From positions 59,710 to 123,709 of the forward strand of contig CAYFIB010000005.1 of the NCBI GenBank assembly GCA_964342855.1: 64,000 nucleotides of DNA, read 5' to 3'. Origin of the DNA: JBCBJX01 sp964342855 (GTDB lineage Bacteria > Pseudomonadota > Alphaproteobacteria > Caulobacterales > Parvularculaceae). The notes under the pieces were generated by a model. The model had not been told where the DNA came from, made no database searches, and was given only the letters and a program-made list of their open reading frames with translations. The translations under genes were made by a program, and so were the position numbers. Shown in pieces: positions 1-8,419 of the stretch. Each line of letters starts with the position of its first letter. Position 1 is the stretch's first letter.

Positions 1-519
1 GGGCTTCAGCTCCTCACGCAGAAACCCGTCCTCTTCGTCGCAAACGTGGACGAAGAAAGCGCCGCCTCCGGCAACGCGTTCTCAGAGACCGTCGCCGAAC
101 GCGCTGGCGAGGAGAACGCCGTCTCCGTCGTCATCTCTGCGAAGATCGAAGAAGAACTCGCCCAGCTCGAAGACGAAGAGCAGCGCGAATATCTCTCCGA
201 GCTCGAACTGACGGAACCCGGCCTCGATCGCCTGATCCACGCGGGCTACAAACTCCTCGGCCTGCAGACCTATTTCACCGCCGGTCCCAAAGAGGCGCGC
301 GCCTGGACCGTTCCCGTCGGCGCGACGGCCCCGCAGGCCGCGGGCGTCATCCATACCGACTTCGAGCGCGGCTTCATCAAGGCCGAGACCATCGCCTTCG
401 ACGACTATGTCGCCTTCAAGGGCGAACAGGGCGCCAAAGAAGCCGGGAAAGCCCGTCAGGAAGGCAAGGACTACATCGTCCACGATGGCGATGTGATGCT
501 CTTCAAGTTCAACGTGTGA
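1..519 (+). CDS. ychF: Ribosome-binding ATPase YchF, C-terminal part (5' end outside window)
   Basis: The open frame runs from base 1 with no start in view, giving 172 residues of a family usually near 365, so about half the protein is missing at the window edge. The visible start reads LLTQKPVLFVANVDE, the segment after the G domain in YchF/OLA1, and the end is the TGS domain (from about TYFTAGPKEARAW to the final DGDVMLFKFNV). YchF is a cytosolic P-loop ATPase that binds ribosomes and is linked to oxidative-stress translation control. The stop overlaps the GTG start of the next gene by 4 bases (GTGTGA). Identification is firm; the truncation is only the window boundary. Confidence 0.95.
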   Translation, partial: GLQLLTQKPVLFVANVDEESAASGNAFSETVAERAGEENAVSVVISAKIEEELAQLEDEEQREYLSELELTEPGLDRLIHAGYKLLGLQTYFTAGPKEARAWTVPVGATAPQAAGVIHTDFERGFIKAETIAFDDYVAFKGEQGAKEAGKARQEGKDYIVHDGDVMLFKFNV

Positions 520-1244
520 ACGAAGCACAGGACAGCCCCGAGGATCGCGCCGCCACGCGTCGGCGCTGGTCGGACTGGCTCCTGCCGGGCGCGCGCCGCT
601 TCGAACTTCTCGTTCAGAGCGTGATCGTTCTCTCTCTCGTCTCGATGACCTTCGAGACTCTGCAAACAGCGCCCGCCGCGGCGCGCGGGCTGTTCAACAC
701 CGTATCGACGGGCTGCCTTGTCTTCTTTCTTGTCGAATTCGCTCTTCGGACACTCCGGGCGGAGCGGAAACTCGGGTATATTTTCAGCTTCTGGGGCGTG
801 GTCGATCTTCTCGCGATCGCGCCGGCGCTGCTCCTCGCCGGCCAGAGCACCATGGCGCTGCGGGTGCTCCGGCTGCTGCGACTCGCGCGAGTTCTGAAGC
901 TCTACAGATCGTCCGCCGCCATTCAACGTCTGCGCAAAGCGTTCTCTTCCGTGTACGATGAACTTCTTGTGACGTTCTTTCTGGCTTTTCTGGTGTTCTT
1001 CATCGCCGCGGCTGGCATATACGCCTTTGAACACGAAGCGCAGCCGGAGGCGTTCGCCTCGATCCCCGCCGCGATGTGGTGGGCGGTGGCGACGCTCACC
1101 ACAGTCGGCTACGGCGATGTCTATCCCGTCACGCCTGGCGGGAAGGCGTTCACGGCGGTGCTGCTCGTGCTCGGCCTCGGGCTGGTTGCGATCCCCACCG
1201 GGCTGATTGCAGCCGCTCTCCAGAACACTGACAAGAACGATTGA
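516..1244 (+). CDS. Six-TM voltage-gated potassium channel family protein
   Basis: 242 residues. The selectivity filter TTVGYGD is at about 195-201, between a pore helix (AMWWAVATL) and a last TM helix. A voltage-sensor-like S4 with regularly spaced arginines (ALRVLRLLRLARVLKLYR) is at about 114-131, and earlier hydrophobic stretches near 32-45, 63-78 and 92-108 are S1-S3. This is a compact Kv-type channel with no visible cytoplasmic RCK/KTN domain. It starts with GTG inside the ychF stop region, so it is probably translated by coupling. Selectivity for K+ is inferred from GYGD; the physiological role is unknown. Confidence 0.9.
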   Translation: MNEAQDSPEDRAATRRRWSDWLLPGARRFELLVQSVIVLSLVSMTFETLQTAPAAARGLFNTVSTGCLVFFLVEFALRTLRAERKLGYIFSFWGVVDLLAIAPALLLAGQSTMALRVLRLLRLARVLKLYRSSAAIQRLRKAFSSVYDELLVTFFLAFLVFFIAAAGIYAFEHEAQPEAFASIPAAMWWAVATLTTVGYGDVYPVTPGGKAFTAVLLVLGLGLVAIPTGLIAAALQNTDKND

Positions 1245-1334
1245 CGCTCAGCGCCGTTCCGACATGGTCGTCTGCAAGATCACGCGACGGCGAACCGGCC
1301 GCCGCATCGTTCCTTGACGGATAGACATAGAGAC

Positions 1335-1733
1335 ATGACCGACGAACCCCAGAAGATTCCCGGGCTGCCGGGATATCTCGGCCTGCAGCTTGGCGAACAT
1401 GGCGACGGCTGGCTGGAGATGACCCTGCCGGTCGGCGCGCACCTGATGGCGCCGAACGGTTTTCTGCACGCGGGCTCGGTCGTCACGCTGGCGGACAGCG
1501 CCTGCGGCATCGCCTGCACCTACCACCTGCCGGAAGGCGCGGCGGGCTTCACCACCATCGAGCTGAAATCAAACTTTCTCGGCACCGCCCTCGACGGAAC
1601 GCTTCACTGCCGTGCCGAGGCCGAGCACCTCGGCAAGACGACCCACGTCTGGTCAGCCAAGGTCACGCACGTGGAGACCGGTCGAACCATCGCCCTCTTC
1701 CGCTGCACGCAGATGGTGCTGCGGGCGAAATAG
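1335..1733 (+). CDS. PaaI-family hotdog thioesterase
   Basis: 132 residues from the ATG at 1335. An in-frame TTG at 1314 would add seven residues (MTDRHRD), but MTDEPQKIPG at 1335 fits the family start better. The hotdog helix carries NGFLHAGSVVTLADSACG, with the typical H-x-G-x-x-x-x-L-A-D pattern, followed by TTIELKSNFL and the closing strands VWSAKVTHVETGRTIALFRCTQM. Members hydrolyse acyl-CoA thioesters, often aromatic or medium-chain; the substrate cannot be read from sequence. It stands alone between the channel gene and a convergent hydrolase gene. Confidence 0.88.
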   Translation: MTDEPQKIPGLPGYLGLQLGEHGDGWLEMTLPVGAHLMAPNGFLHAGSVVTLADSACGIACTYHLPEGAAGFTTIELKSNFLGTALDGTLHCRAEAEHLGKTTHVWSAKVTHVETGRTIALFRCTQMVLRAK

Positions 1734-1744
1734 GCGTCATCACC

Positions 1745-2644
1745 TCAAGCGAGGTGCGTTTCAAAGAACGCCAGCGTCAGCCGCCAGGAGAGCGTCGCCG
1801 CCGCTTCGTCATAGCGGGGCGTCGTGTCGTTGTGGAAGCCGTGATTGACGTCCGGATAGAAGTGCGCCGTGTGCGTCTTGTCGTGGGCGAGCAGCGCCGC
1901 CTCATAGGCGGGCCAGCCTTCATTGATGCGCGTATCGAGCCCGGCGTATTGGAGGAGCAGCGGCGCCTTGATGCGCGGGACATCCTCGACGGCGGCCTGA
2001 CGGCCATAGTACGGAACCGAGGCGGAAAGCTCCGGGTACGCCACGGCGAGCGCGTTGCAGACGCCGCCGCCATAGCAGAAGCCGACGGCGCCGACCTTCT
2101 TCGTTGAGTCCGCGCGCTCGAAGAGATGCTCGAAGCCCGAGAAGAAATCGTTCAGCAGCTTCTCGCGATCGACCTGACGCTGCAGCGCGCGCCCGTCATC
2201 ATCGTTTCCGGGGTAGCCGCCGACGGAGGAAAGCCCGTCCGGCGCGAGCGCCATGTAGCCCGCCTTCGCCACCCGCCGCGCGACGTCACGGATGTACGGG
2301 TTGAGCCCGCGGTTCTCGTGGACGACCAGCACCGCCGGAAGCGGCCCGGCGGCGTTCGCGGGCGTCACGAGATAGCCGCGCACCTCCCCGTGCCCGTTCG
2401 GTGACGCATATGTGATGTCGGCGCCGGATATCTCTGGATCATCGGTCGAAACCTGCTGCGCGAGGGCGTAGTTCGGCGACAGCGCGCCAAGCGCCGCCGT
2501 CGCGGCCGCGGCTCCGCCGAGCACCTTCGCCGCGCGGTCCAGAAAGTCCCGGCGCGACAGGGCCCCATGAACGTAGAAGTCGTAAAGTTCAAGAATCTTC
2601 GGATCAAAATCTCTGGCCGTCAGTCGTCGCATGATCGTCGCCAT
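1745..2644 (-). CDS. Dienelactone hydrolase family protein with Tat signal
   Basis: 299 residues from the ATG at 2644; an ATG at 2632 is also possible, and the upstream frame to 2752 lacks coding character. A twin-arginine motif (SRRDFLD, residues 30-36) followed by an Ala/Gly-rich stretch ending ALAQQ marks a Tat-exported protein. The alpha/beta-hydrolase core has the dienelactone hydrolase triad: Cys190 in GFCYGGG, Asp237 in YAGLD and His268 in VNHGFHND. The family hydrolyses cyclic esters such as dienelactones or carboxymethylenebutenolidase substrates. Periplasmic forms are common in alphaproteobacteria and their natural substrate is uncertain. It converges on the thioesterase gene with an 11-base gap. 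Confidence 0.9.
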   Translation of the reverse strand: MATIMRRLTARDFDPKILELYDFYVHGALSRRDFLDRAAKVLGGAAAATAALGALSPNYALAQQVSTDDPEISGADITYASPNGHGEVRGYLVTPANAAGPLPAVLVVHENRGLNPYIRDVARRVAKAGYMALAPDGLSSVGGYPGNDDDGRALQRQVDREKLLNDFFSGFEHLFERADSTKKVGAVGFCYGGGVCNALAVAYPELSASVPYYGRQAAVEDVPRIKAPLLLQYAGLDTRINEGWPAYEAALLAHDKTHTAHFYPDVNHGFHNDTTPRYDEAAATLSWRLTLAFFETHLA

Positions 2645-2772
2645 TTCCTTTGCAGTGCAGCAAAATCCGTCAATCCAGACGGGCTTTATGTAGTAGATAG
2701 AGCGCCTTCGCGTTGCGCCCCTATCGAACGCATGGTATCGGCGATCCGGCAACCAACCCGGGGGTTTTCCTG

Positions 2773-3597
2773 ATGCTGAAAAAACTTGCTGTCGTCGCCG
2801 CTGCTGTGGCGCTCGGCGTTTCCGGTTGTACGTCCGCTTCGCGTACGATCGGTAAGCTCACCGCCAACAAATACGCCGAACCGCGCTCCGGCACGGTATG
2901 GATCGTCGCTCCGCCGGAGCTCGAGCCGCCCGCACCGGGCAACAAAACCGTCTACATCTCGTTCCGCAACCTGTCGGACGCCTCGGACATCGACCTGACG
3001 GACCTCATCCGCAACGCTGCGCGTGAAGAAGGCTGGCAGATCGTCTCCAACCCGAATTCGGCGAAATACCGCCTGCGCGGTTCGCTGCGTTACTTCGGCG
3101 AAGTCGAGCCGGAATCCGGCGGCCGTTACGTCGACGGCCTCGGCAACATCGCCGGCGCCGCCGTTTCCGGCCTCGCCGCCGCTGCGGCCATCAACTCCGT
3201 CACCAACAACCGTACGGCGATCGCCGGCGGCGGCGCCGTGGTCGGCGCTCTGGTCGCTCAGGGCCTCGCCAACGCTTCGCGTCCGCGCGAATGGGCGATG
3301 ATCACGGACTTCGTGCTGGAAGAATACTCCGCGCGTCCGGTGACCTTCGAACTCGCCACCGAAAGCGGCTCGGGCCGCGCTGACGCGTCTGGCGTCGGCA
3401 ATTCCCGCCTCGCCTCGGGCGGCGGTCAGCGTTCGGGCAACACCTCATCCGCGACGGCGACCCGCACGTCCAACTACTTCCCGCACGGGATCCGTCTGTC
3501 GGCCTGGGCCAACCAGATGAACATGCAGGAAGAAGAAGCCATGCCGCTCATCCAGGAGCGCGTCGAGCGCGTCGTCACGCAGATGCTGCCGGCGTAA
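2773..3597 (+). CDS. TraT-like complement-resistance outer-membrane lipoprotein
   Basis: 274 residues from the ATG at 2773; the frame is open from 2713 but the signal peptide begins here. MLKKLAVVAAAVALGVSGC is a lipoprotein signal with Cys19 as the acylated residue. The body matches TraT in order: KTVYISFRNLSDASDIDL, a Gly/Ala-rich hydrophobic hairpin at about 125-180, then WAMITDFVLEEYS, and a C-terminal NQMNMQEEEAMPLIQERVERVV helix. TraT of F plasmids is an outer-membrane lipoprotein for surface exclusion and serum resistance. Chromosomal homologues occur without transfer genes, as here, and their role is unclear. A strong terminator follows. Confidence 0.85.
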   Translation: MLKKLAVVAAAVALGVSGCTSASRTIGKLTANKYAEPRSGTVWIVAPPELEPPAPGNKTVYISFRNLSDASDIDLTDLIRNAAREEGWQIVSNPNSAKYRLRGSLRYFGEVEPESGGRYVDGLGNIAGAAVSGLAAAAAINSVTNNRTAIAGGGAVVGALVAQGLANASRPREWAMITDFVLEEYSARPVTFELATESGSGRADASGVGNSRLASGGGQRSGNTSSATATRTSNYFPHGIRLSAWANQMNMQEEEAMPLIQERVERVVTQMLPA

Positions 3598-3623
3598 GCT
3601 CTTCCGAGCTTCTGCACCTTCAG

Positions 3624-3656
3624 CGCCGCGCTCTTCGGAGCGCGGCGTTTTTCGTT
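3624..3656 (+). terminator. Rho-independent terminator after the TraT-like gene
   Basis: A perfect 10-bp stem CGCCGCGCTC / GAGCGCGGCG (3624-3633, 3638-3647) closes a TTCG tetraloop and is followed by TTTTTCGTTTT. It lies 27 bases past the stop of the TraT-like gene. Confidence 0.92.
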
Positions 3657-3701
3657 TTAACCTGCACGTTTAAGATCGACATCGCGCGCACGACCTGAGA
3701 C

Positions 3702-4319
3702 ATGGCGCGCATGTATTCTCCCGTCGATACGCCCGCCGCCTACGCGATGATCGCCCTCACCGTCGCGATCTCGCTCTTTCAGTTCAACGCGCCAGACGCC
3801 TTCACGCGCCGCTGGGCGCTGTCGACCGCGGGGGTGTTCGACCGCGGCGAGCACTCGCGCATCATCAGCCACGGCTTTCTGCACGGCGGCGGCGCGCACC
3901 TCTTCGTCAACATGCTGACCTTGTTTTTCTTCGGGCCGTCCATGGAATGGTTCCTCGGGCCCGACGGGTTTCTCGCGCTCTATTTCGGATCGCTCGTCGC
4001 GGCGGCGGCGGTCTCCCTCGCCGTGCATCGGCGGGACCGGAGCTATCTCGCCCTCGGCGCTTCGGGGGCGGTCTCGGGCATCGTCTTCGCTTATGTGCTC
4101 TTCCGGCCGATGGACAATTTCTATCTCTTCTTCATCCCTATCGGCATTCCGGCCTTTCTCTTCGCGCCGCTCTACCTTCTCTATTCGGTCGTCGCCATGG
4201 GCGGACGGGGCAACATCGCGCACGAGGCCCACATCGGCGGCGCGGTCTCCGGCCTCGTCCTCGCGGCGTTGATCCGCCCGGACGCGATCGGCGGCTTTTT
4301 CCGTCAACTGGGGCTCTGA
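3702..4319 (+). CDS. Rhomboid family intramembrane serine protease
   Basis: 205 residues, six predicted TM helices. The catalytic Ser121 sits in GASGAVSG and the partner His177 in EAHIGGAVSG; the HGGGAHLFVNM helix (about 61-71) supplies the conserved H-x-x-x-N oxyanion residues. Rhomboids cut single TM segments within the membrane. There is no zinc-ribbon or extra cytosolic domain, so this is the minimal bacterial form. Upstream it is isolated by the terminator at 3624-3656. Substrates cannot be inferred. Confidence 0.92.
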   Translation: MARMYSPVDTPAAYAMIALTVAISLFQFNAPDAFTRRWALSTAGVFDRGEHSRIISHGFLHGGGAHLFVNMLTLFFFGPSMEWFLGPDGFLALYFGSLVAAAAVSLAVHRRDRSYLALGASGAVSGIVFAYVLFRPMDNFYLFFIPIGIPAFLFAPLYLLYSVVAMGGRGNIAHEAHIGGAVSGLVLAALIRPDAIGGFFRQLGL

Positions 4320-4422
4320 GCCGCCCCTCTGTCGGGCGCCGCTTGGCCTGAAGCTTGTATGTGGTAAGCCGGAACCGGGGAGTTTCGCGTCCGTTGGCGC
4401 GATATCGGCCGGGAAGGACGCT

Positions 4423-4974
4423 ATGGGACCCGAATTGAAACGTTTCGCCACGCTCGCCATCGCCGCGACGCTCGCCGCCTGCGCGACGCCGGAGCCGGTT
4501 GACCCGCGCGTCGAGGCGACCGCGCGCAACACCTCGACCGAGCAGAGCGAGTTCGACGTGAACCGCCGCTTCATCGGCCCGAAAATCACCGTTCCCGGCC
4601 AGTCGAACTCCTGGGCGCTGGTGCGCTCGTGGACCGACAAGCGCGGTCGCCCGGTCGTCCATCAGGTTTATGTCCACGTCGCCTATACCGGCCCGGCCCG
4701 CGAATATGGCTCGGCGAGCTATGAGGGCGGCGATCTCGCCGACTTCGCCGTCATCGACGCGGGCGACGATTGCGGCCTTCGGGCCTCGCCGCAGGAGGTC
4801 TGCCCGCGCTTCGAAGCGGTGCGTGTGAACATCGAGCCGGAGGCGCTGGAGCGCCTGACGAAGGACGACGGGCGCCTGCGCTTCCGCCTCAACCCGAAAC
4901 GCGGCGACGGCCTCGTGGTCGAGGTTCCGGCCTATTACCTCGAAGGCTATTTCCTGGCGCTCGAAACCAAGTAA
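4423..4974 (+). CDS. Hypothetical lipoprotein
   Basis: 183 residues with a lipoprotein signal ending ATLAAC (Cys20), so probably anchored in the outer membrane or facing the periplasm. The mature part carries VYVHVAYTGPAREYGSASYEGG and two cysteines (ADFAVIDAGDDCGL and QEVCPRFEAV) that could form a disulfide. I do not recognise a family. The next gene downstream is on the opposite strand. Confidence 0.75.
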   Translation: MGPELKRFATLAIAATLAACATPEPVDPRVEATARNTSTEQSEFDVNRRFIGPKITVPGQSNSWALVRSWTDKRGRPVVHQVYVHVAYTGPAREYGSASYEGGDLADFAVIDAGDDCGLRASPQEVCPRFEAVRVNIEPEALERLTKDDGRLRFRLNPKRGDGLVVEVPAYYLEGYFLALETK

Positions 4975-5053
4975 CCGCGTCGCCCGCAAGGCTCGCGCTG
5001 ACTTCACACGCGACGTCAATGAATGGTCGTATCCGTTTGAAAAGCGGGTGCTT

Positions 5054-5908
5054 TCATTGATGTGGCGCGGCGTCGGACCCGTCGCCGGAAAACGCCGTCA
5101 CCTGCACAAGCAGCGCGCTGATATCAGAAGAAAAATCCGGGTTGGAGCGCATCAGCGCCGCGGCCTTCTCCCGCGCATGGTCGAGCGCGCGAACATGGCT
5201 TTCCAGAGCGGCGTGCTCCGTTGCGCTCCCTGACGCAATGTCGAACCGAGAGGCGCCTTTCTCAATTCGCCCGCCCGCCAGCGCCGGGCCCACGCGCCCC
5301 GCACAGCGGCAGGGCGCGTCTTCGGCGACGACGCCGCAGGTGCGCGTGACGAACGCCGCAACCTGGTCCCGCGCCCGTTTCAAGCGCTGCCGATACGTCG
5401 CGGGAGACAGCTCCAGCACGCGCGCGGCGTCGGCGTCGGATAGTTCGAATACGTCGCCAAGGACGTACGCGATCCGCAGCGCGCGCGAGAGGCATGACAG
5501 CATGGCGAGCGTGCAGCCGACCTTCACTTCTTTCAGAGCAAGCCCGTACTCCGCTTCGGTCAACTCCACATGCGGCGACGCGCCGAAATCCGTCTGAAGA
5601 TCGTCAGCGAACGCGGTGAAATCGAGACGCATGGCCTCCACGCGCCCGCGCTTTCGGGTTTCAACGAGGTGACGGCACGCAACGCGCATCGCCCAGGCGC
5701 CGGCGGCGCCGACATCGCGAACCGAGCCGAGATGCGTGATGATGCGAATGAGGATTTCTTGCGTCGCGTCCTCTGCATCCGCGCGGTTAGCCAGCATGCG
5801 GATCGCCAGATTGAACACGACAGGCTCGGCGGCGCGCGCCACCCGCTCTAGCCCGGCGCGCTCTCCGCGCCGGGCGGCCTCGACATCGTCCGAGGCGAGA
5901 ACGATCAT
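5054..5908 (-). CDS. ECF-type RNA polymerase sigma factor with Cys-rich C-terminal extension
   Basis: 284 residues. Region 2 (about 30-100) includes RADAEDATQEILIRIITHL; region 4 (about 130-190) includes RALRIAYVLGDVFELSDADAARVLELSPATYRQRLKRAR. About 95 further residues follow, opening with TCGVVAEDAPCRCAGRV and ending in a helical tail. Typical ECF factors are about 190 residues, so this belongs to the long type with a C-terminal regulatory domain. Its ATG overlaps the TGA of the upstream SRPBCC gene (ATGA at 5905-5908), so the two are co-translated. No separate anti-sigma gene is adjacent; the Cys-rich tail or the SRPBCC partner may fill that role, which is inference. Confidence 0.85.
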   Translation of the reverse strand: MIVLASDDVEAARRGERAGLERVARAAEPVVFNLAIRMLANRADAEDATQEILIRIITHLGSVRDVGAAGAWAMRVACRHLVETRKRGRVEAMRLDFTAFADDLQTDFGASPHVELTEAEYGLALKEVKVGCTLAMLSCLSRALRIAYVLGDVFELSDADAARVLELSPATYRQRLKRARDQVAAFVTRTCGVVAEDAPCRCAGRVGPALAGGRIEKGASRFDIASGSATEHAALESHVRALDHAREKAAALMRSNPDFSSDISALLVQVTAFSGDGSDAAPHQ

Positions 5909-6309
5909 TGCTCCATCACCGTTTTCAGGGACTTCAGCTCCTCAGCGAGCGTCGCCATCTGCTGCTGCAGCGCGCCTTCGAGCATTTCCAGCGGAACCGG
6001 CGGCGGCATGAGAACGAAAGAATAGATCGACCGGTTGTCGCCCAACGGCGTCACCCGCGAGAACGCCTCGCCGATAGAACCATCCGGAAACGTCATGCGC
6101 CAGTCGATGGTGCGCGCGGCGTCGCTCTTGATCGTCTTCAGCTTGATCGGCGTCGCGCCCGCCGGCGTTTCCAGAACGGCGCTTGATCCGTCCGCTTTCT
6201 TGAAAGCATTGGTCCACACGGTGAGGTTTTTCGGCTTCGCCACGAAGGCGAAGACGTCGCTCGCCGGTTTGTCGATCTCAATGGACTGAACGTCGTGAAT
6301 TTTCGTCAT
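5905..6309 (-). CDS. SRPBCC (START-like) family protein
   Basis: 134 residues from the ATG at 6309, preceded by GGAGACCCGACG; the open frame to 6351 adds an unlikely start. The protein reads IEIDKPASDVFAFVAKPKNLTVWTNAFKK near its start, the classic opening of polyketide-cyclase/SRPBCC folds, then strand-rich sequence and a C-terminal helix (about 110-134). Such domains bind hydrophobic ligands. It is the first gene of a two-gene unit with the long ECF sigma factor, sharing ATGA. A ligand-sensing or accessory role for the sigma factor is possible but unproven. Confidence 0.83.
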   Translation of the reverse strand: MTKIHDVQSIEIDKPASDVFAFVAKPKNLTVWTNAFKKADGSSAVLETPAGATPIKLKTIKSDAARTIDWRMTFPDGSIGEAFSRVTPLGDNRSIYSFVLMPPPVPLEMLEGALQQQMATLAEELKSLKTVMEQ

Positions 6310-6411
6310 CGTCGGGTCTCCTGTTGAACCCGGTGCAGGCGTTTCCCGCACCGTTGTTCATAAGGAGGGCTCGACCGCGCGATCTGTGACATCGCACGCG
6401 CCGACGGACGA

Positions 6412-7302
<891 letters not shown>

Positions 7303-7341
7303 GAAGGCTCCTCGGGATTGATCGGCGACAGCCCTACCACC

Positions 7342-7481
7342 CCCGCTCATCCCCGCGAAGGCGGGGATCTCAGGAGGCTCTGAGAAATGCCGCAGACGTG
7401 AGAAACCGTCCGCTCTGGATCCCGTGGCGCTCTGCGGAGCCGCCGACCGGCGACGTCTCGATGAGCGCCGGGATGAGCGGG
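7342..7481. repeat. Dispersed palindromic intergenic element, copy A
   Basis: A ~140-bp element bounded by perfect 12-bp inverted ends CCCGCTCATCCC (7342-7353) and GGGATGAGCGGG (7470-7481). Inside are a CCCCGCGAAGGCGGGG hairpin and a CTGGATCCCG segment. It has the same architecture as the elements at 11.9 and 21.7 kb, and like them fills a gap between genes. Confidence 0.75.
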
Positions 7482-7508
7482 TGAAGCAGGACTTGGGAGC
7501 GAATGCGA

Positions 7509-7538
7509 AAAAGCCGCCGCCTTCCGGCGACGGCTTTT
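7509..7538 (-). terminator. Terminator downstream of the cytochrome bc1 operon
   Basis: Stem AAAAGCCG / CGGCTTTT with an inner GCC/GGC extension around a TTCC loop. Read on the minus strand it ends in CTTTTTCG, and it lies 27 bases past the petC stop. The symmetric A/T flanks could let it act in both directions. Confidence 0.85.
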
Positions 7539-7565
7539 CAATTCTCAGCAACGCGAGATCGCGCC

Positions 7566-8405
7566 TCAGTGCTCTACGTTCGCCCAGACCTTGCGGTAGG
7601 ACCAGTAGAGGATGCCCGTGAAGAGCAGGAGATAGGCGACCACCATGAAGCCCATCTGCTTGCGGACTTCCATTTTGGGCTCGGCGGCCCAGGTGAGGAA
7701 CTCGACGACGTCCTTGGAGTACTGCTCGACGGTCTCGCCGGTCTCGTCCATGTCCTTGTAGTCGACCATGCCGTCATAAAGCGGCTGGGCCATGGCGAGC
7801 GTGCCGGTCGCGAAATACGGGTTGTAGTAGAGACCGGCCTGCAGCTCGAAGCCTTCTTTCGGCTCTTCGCCATAGCCTGTCAGCAGGCTGTAGATGTAGT
7901 CCGGGCCGTGGTGGCGGGCCTTGACCAGGAGCGACATGTCCGGCGGCAGCGCGCCGCCGTTCGCCGCGCGTGCCTGCTGCTCATTGGCGAACGGGCTCGG
8001 AATGCGGTCCGCCGGGGTCGCCGGGCGCTGGAACATGTCGCCGTAATCATCGGGACCGTCCGTCACCTGATATTCGGCCGCGAGCGCCTTCACGATCGGA
8101 TTGTCGTTCGGGTTGGAGCAGTCGAGGTTCGCCGGCGCGCCCTCGGGGCATTTTTCCAGATAGAACGGGCCGCCCGGCTGCGCGAGATTGCGGAAGGAGA
8201 CGAGCTCCATCCCGTGGCAGCTGGCGCAGACTTCCCGGTAGACTTGGAAGCCGCGCTGCAGGGCGTCTTTGTCATACGAGCCGAAGACGCCGGAGAAATG
8301 CCAGTGGCCGTGCTTATAGGGCTTGTGCTCGAAAGTCCCTTCGGCGGCCGAGGCGGCGCTGGCCGAAAAGATCGCGGCGCAGGCGATGGCGAGGATGCGG
8401 ATCAT
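7566..8405 (-). CDS. petC: Ubiquinol-cytochrome c reductase, cytochrome c1
   Basis: 279 residues. Signal peptide MIRILAIACAAIFSASAASA, then the heme c motif CASCH at 60-64, a conserved PPDMSLLVKARHHG segment, TGTLAMAQPLYDG holding the likely axial Met, and a single C-terminal TM anchor (MGFMVVAYLLLFTGILYW) with a short basic tail. Cytochrome c1 takes electrons from the Rieske protein and passes them to soluble cytochrome c on the periplasmic side of complex III. It is the last gene of petA-petB-petC and is followed by a terminator. It is separate from cytochrome b, unlike the fused fbcH form of some relatives. Confidence 0.96.
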   Translation of the reverse strand: MIRILAIACAAIFSASAASAAEGTFEHKPYKHGHWHFSGVFGSYDKDALQRGFQVYREVCASCHGMELVSFRNLAQPGGPFYLEKCPEGAPANLDCSNPNDNPIVKALAAEYQVTDGPDDYGDMFQRPATPADRIPSPFANEQQARAANGGALPPDMSLLVKARHHGPDYIYSLLTGYGEEPKEGFELQAGLYYNPYFATGTLAMAQPLYDGMVDYKDMDETGETVEQYSKDVVEFLTWAAEPKMEVRKQMGFMVVAYLLLFTGILYWSYRKVWANVEH

Positions 8406-8419
8406 GGTTCTCGTCCCTC

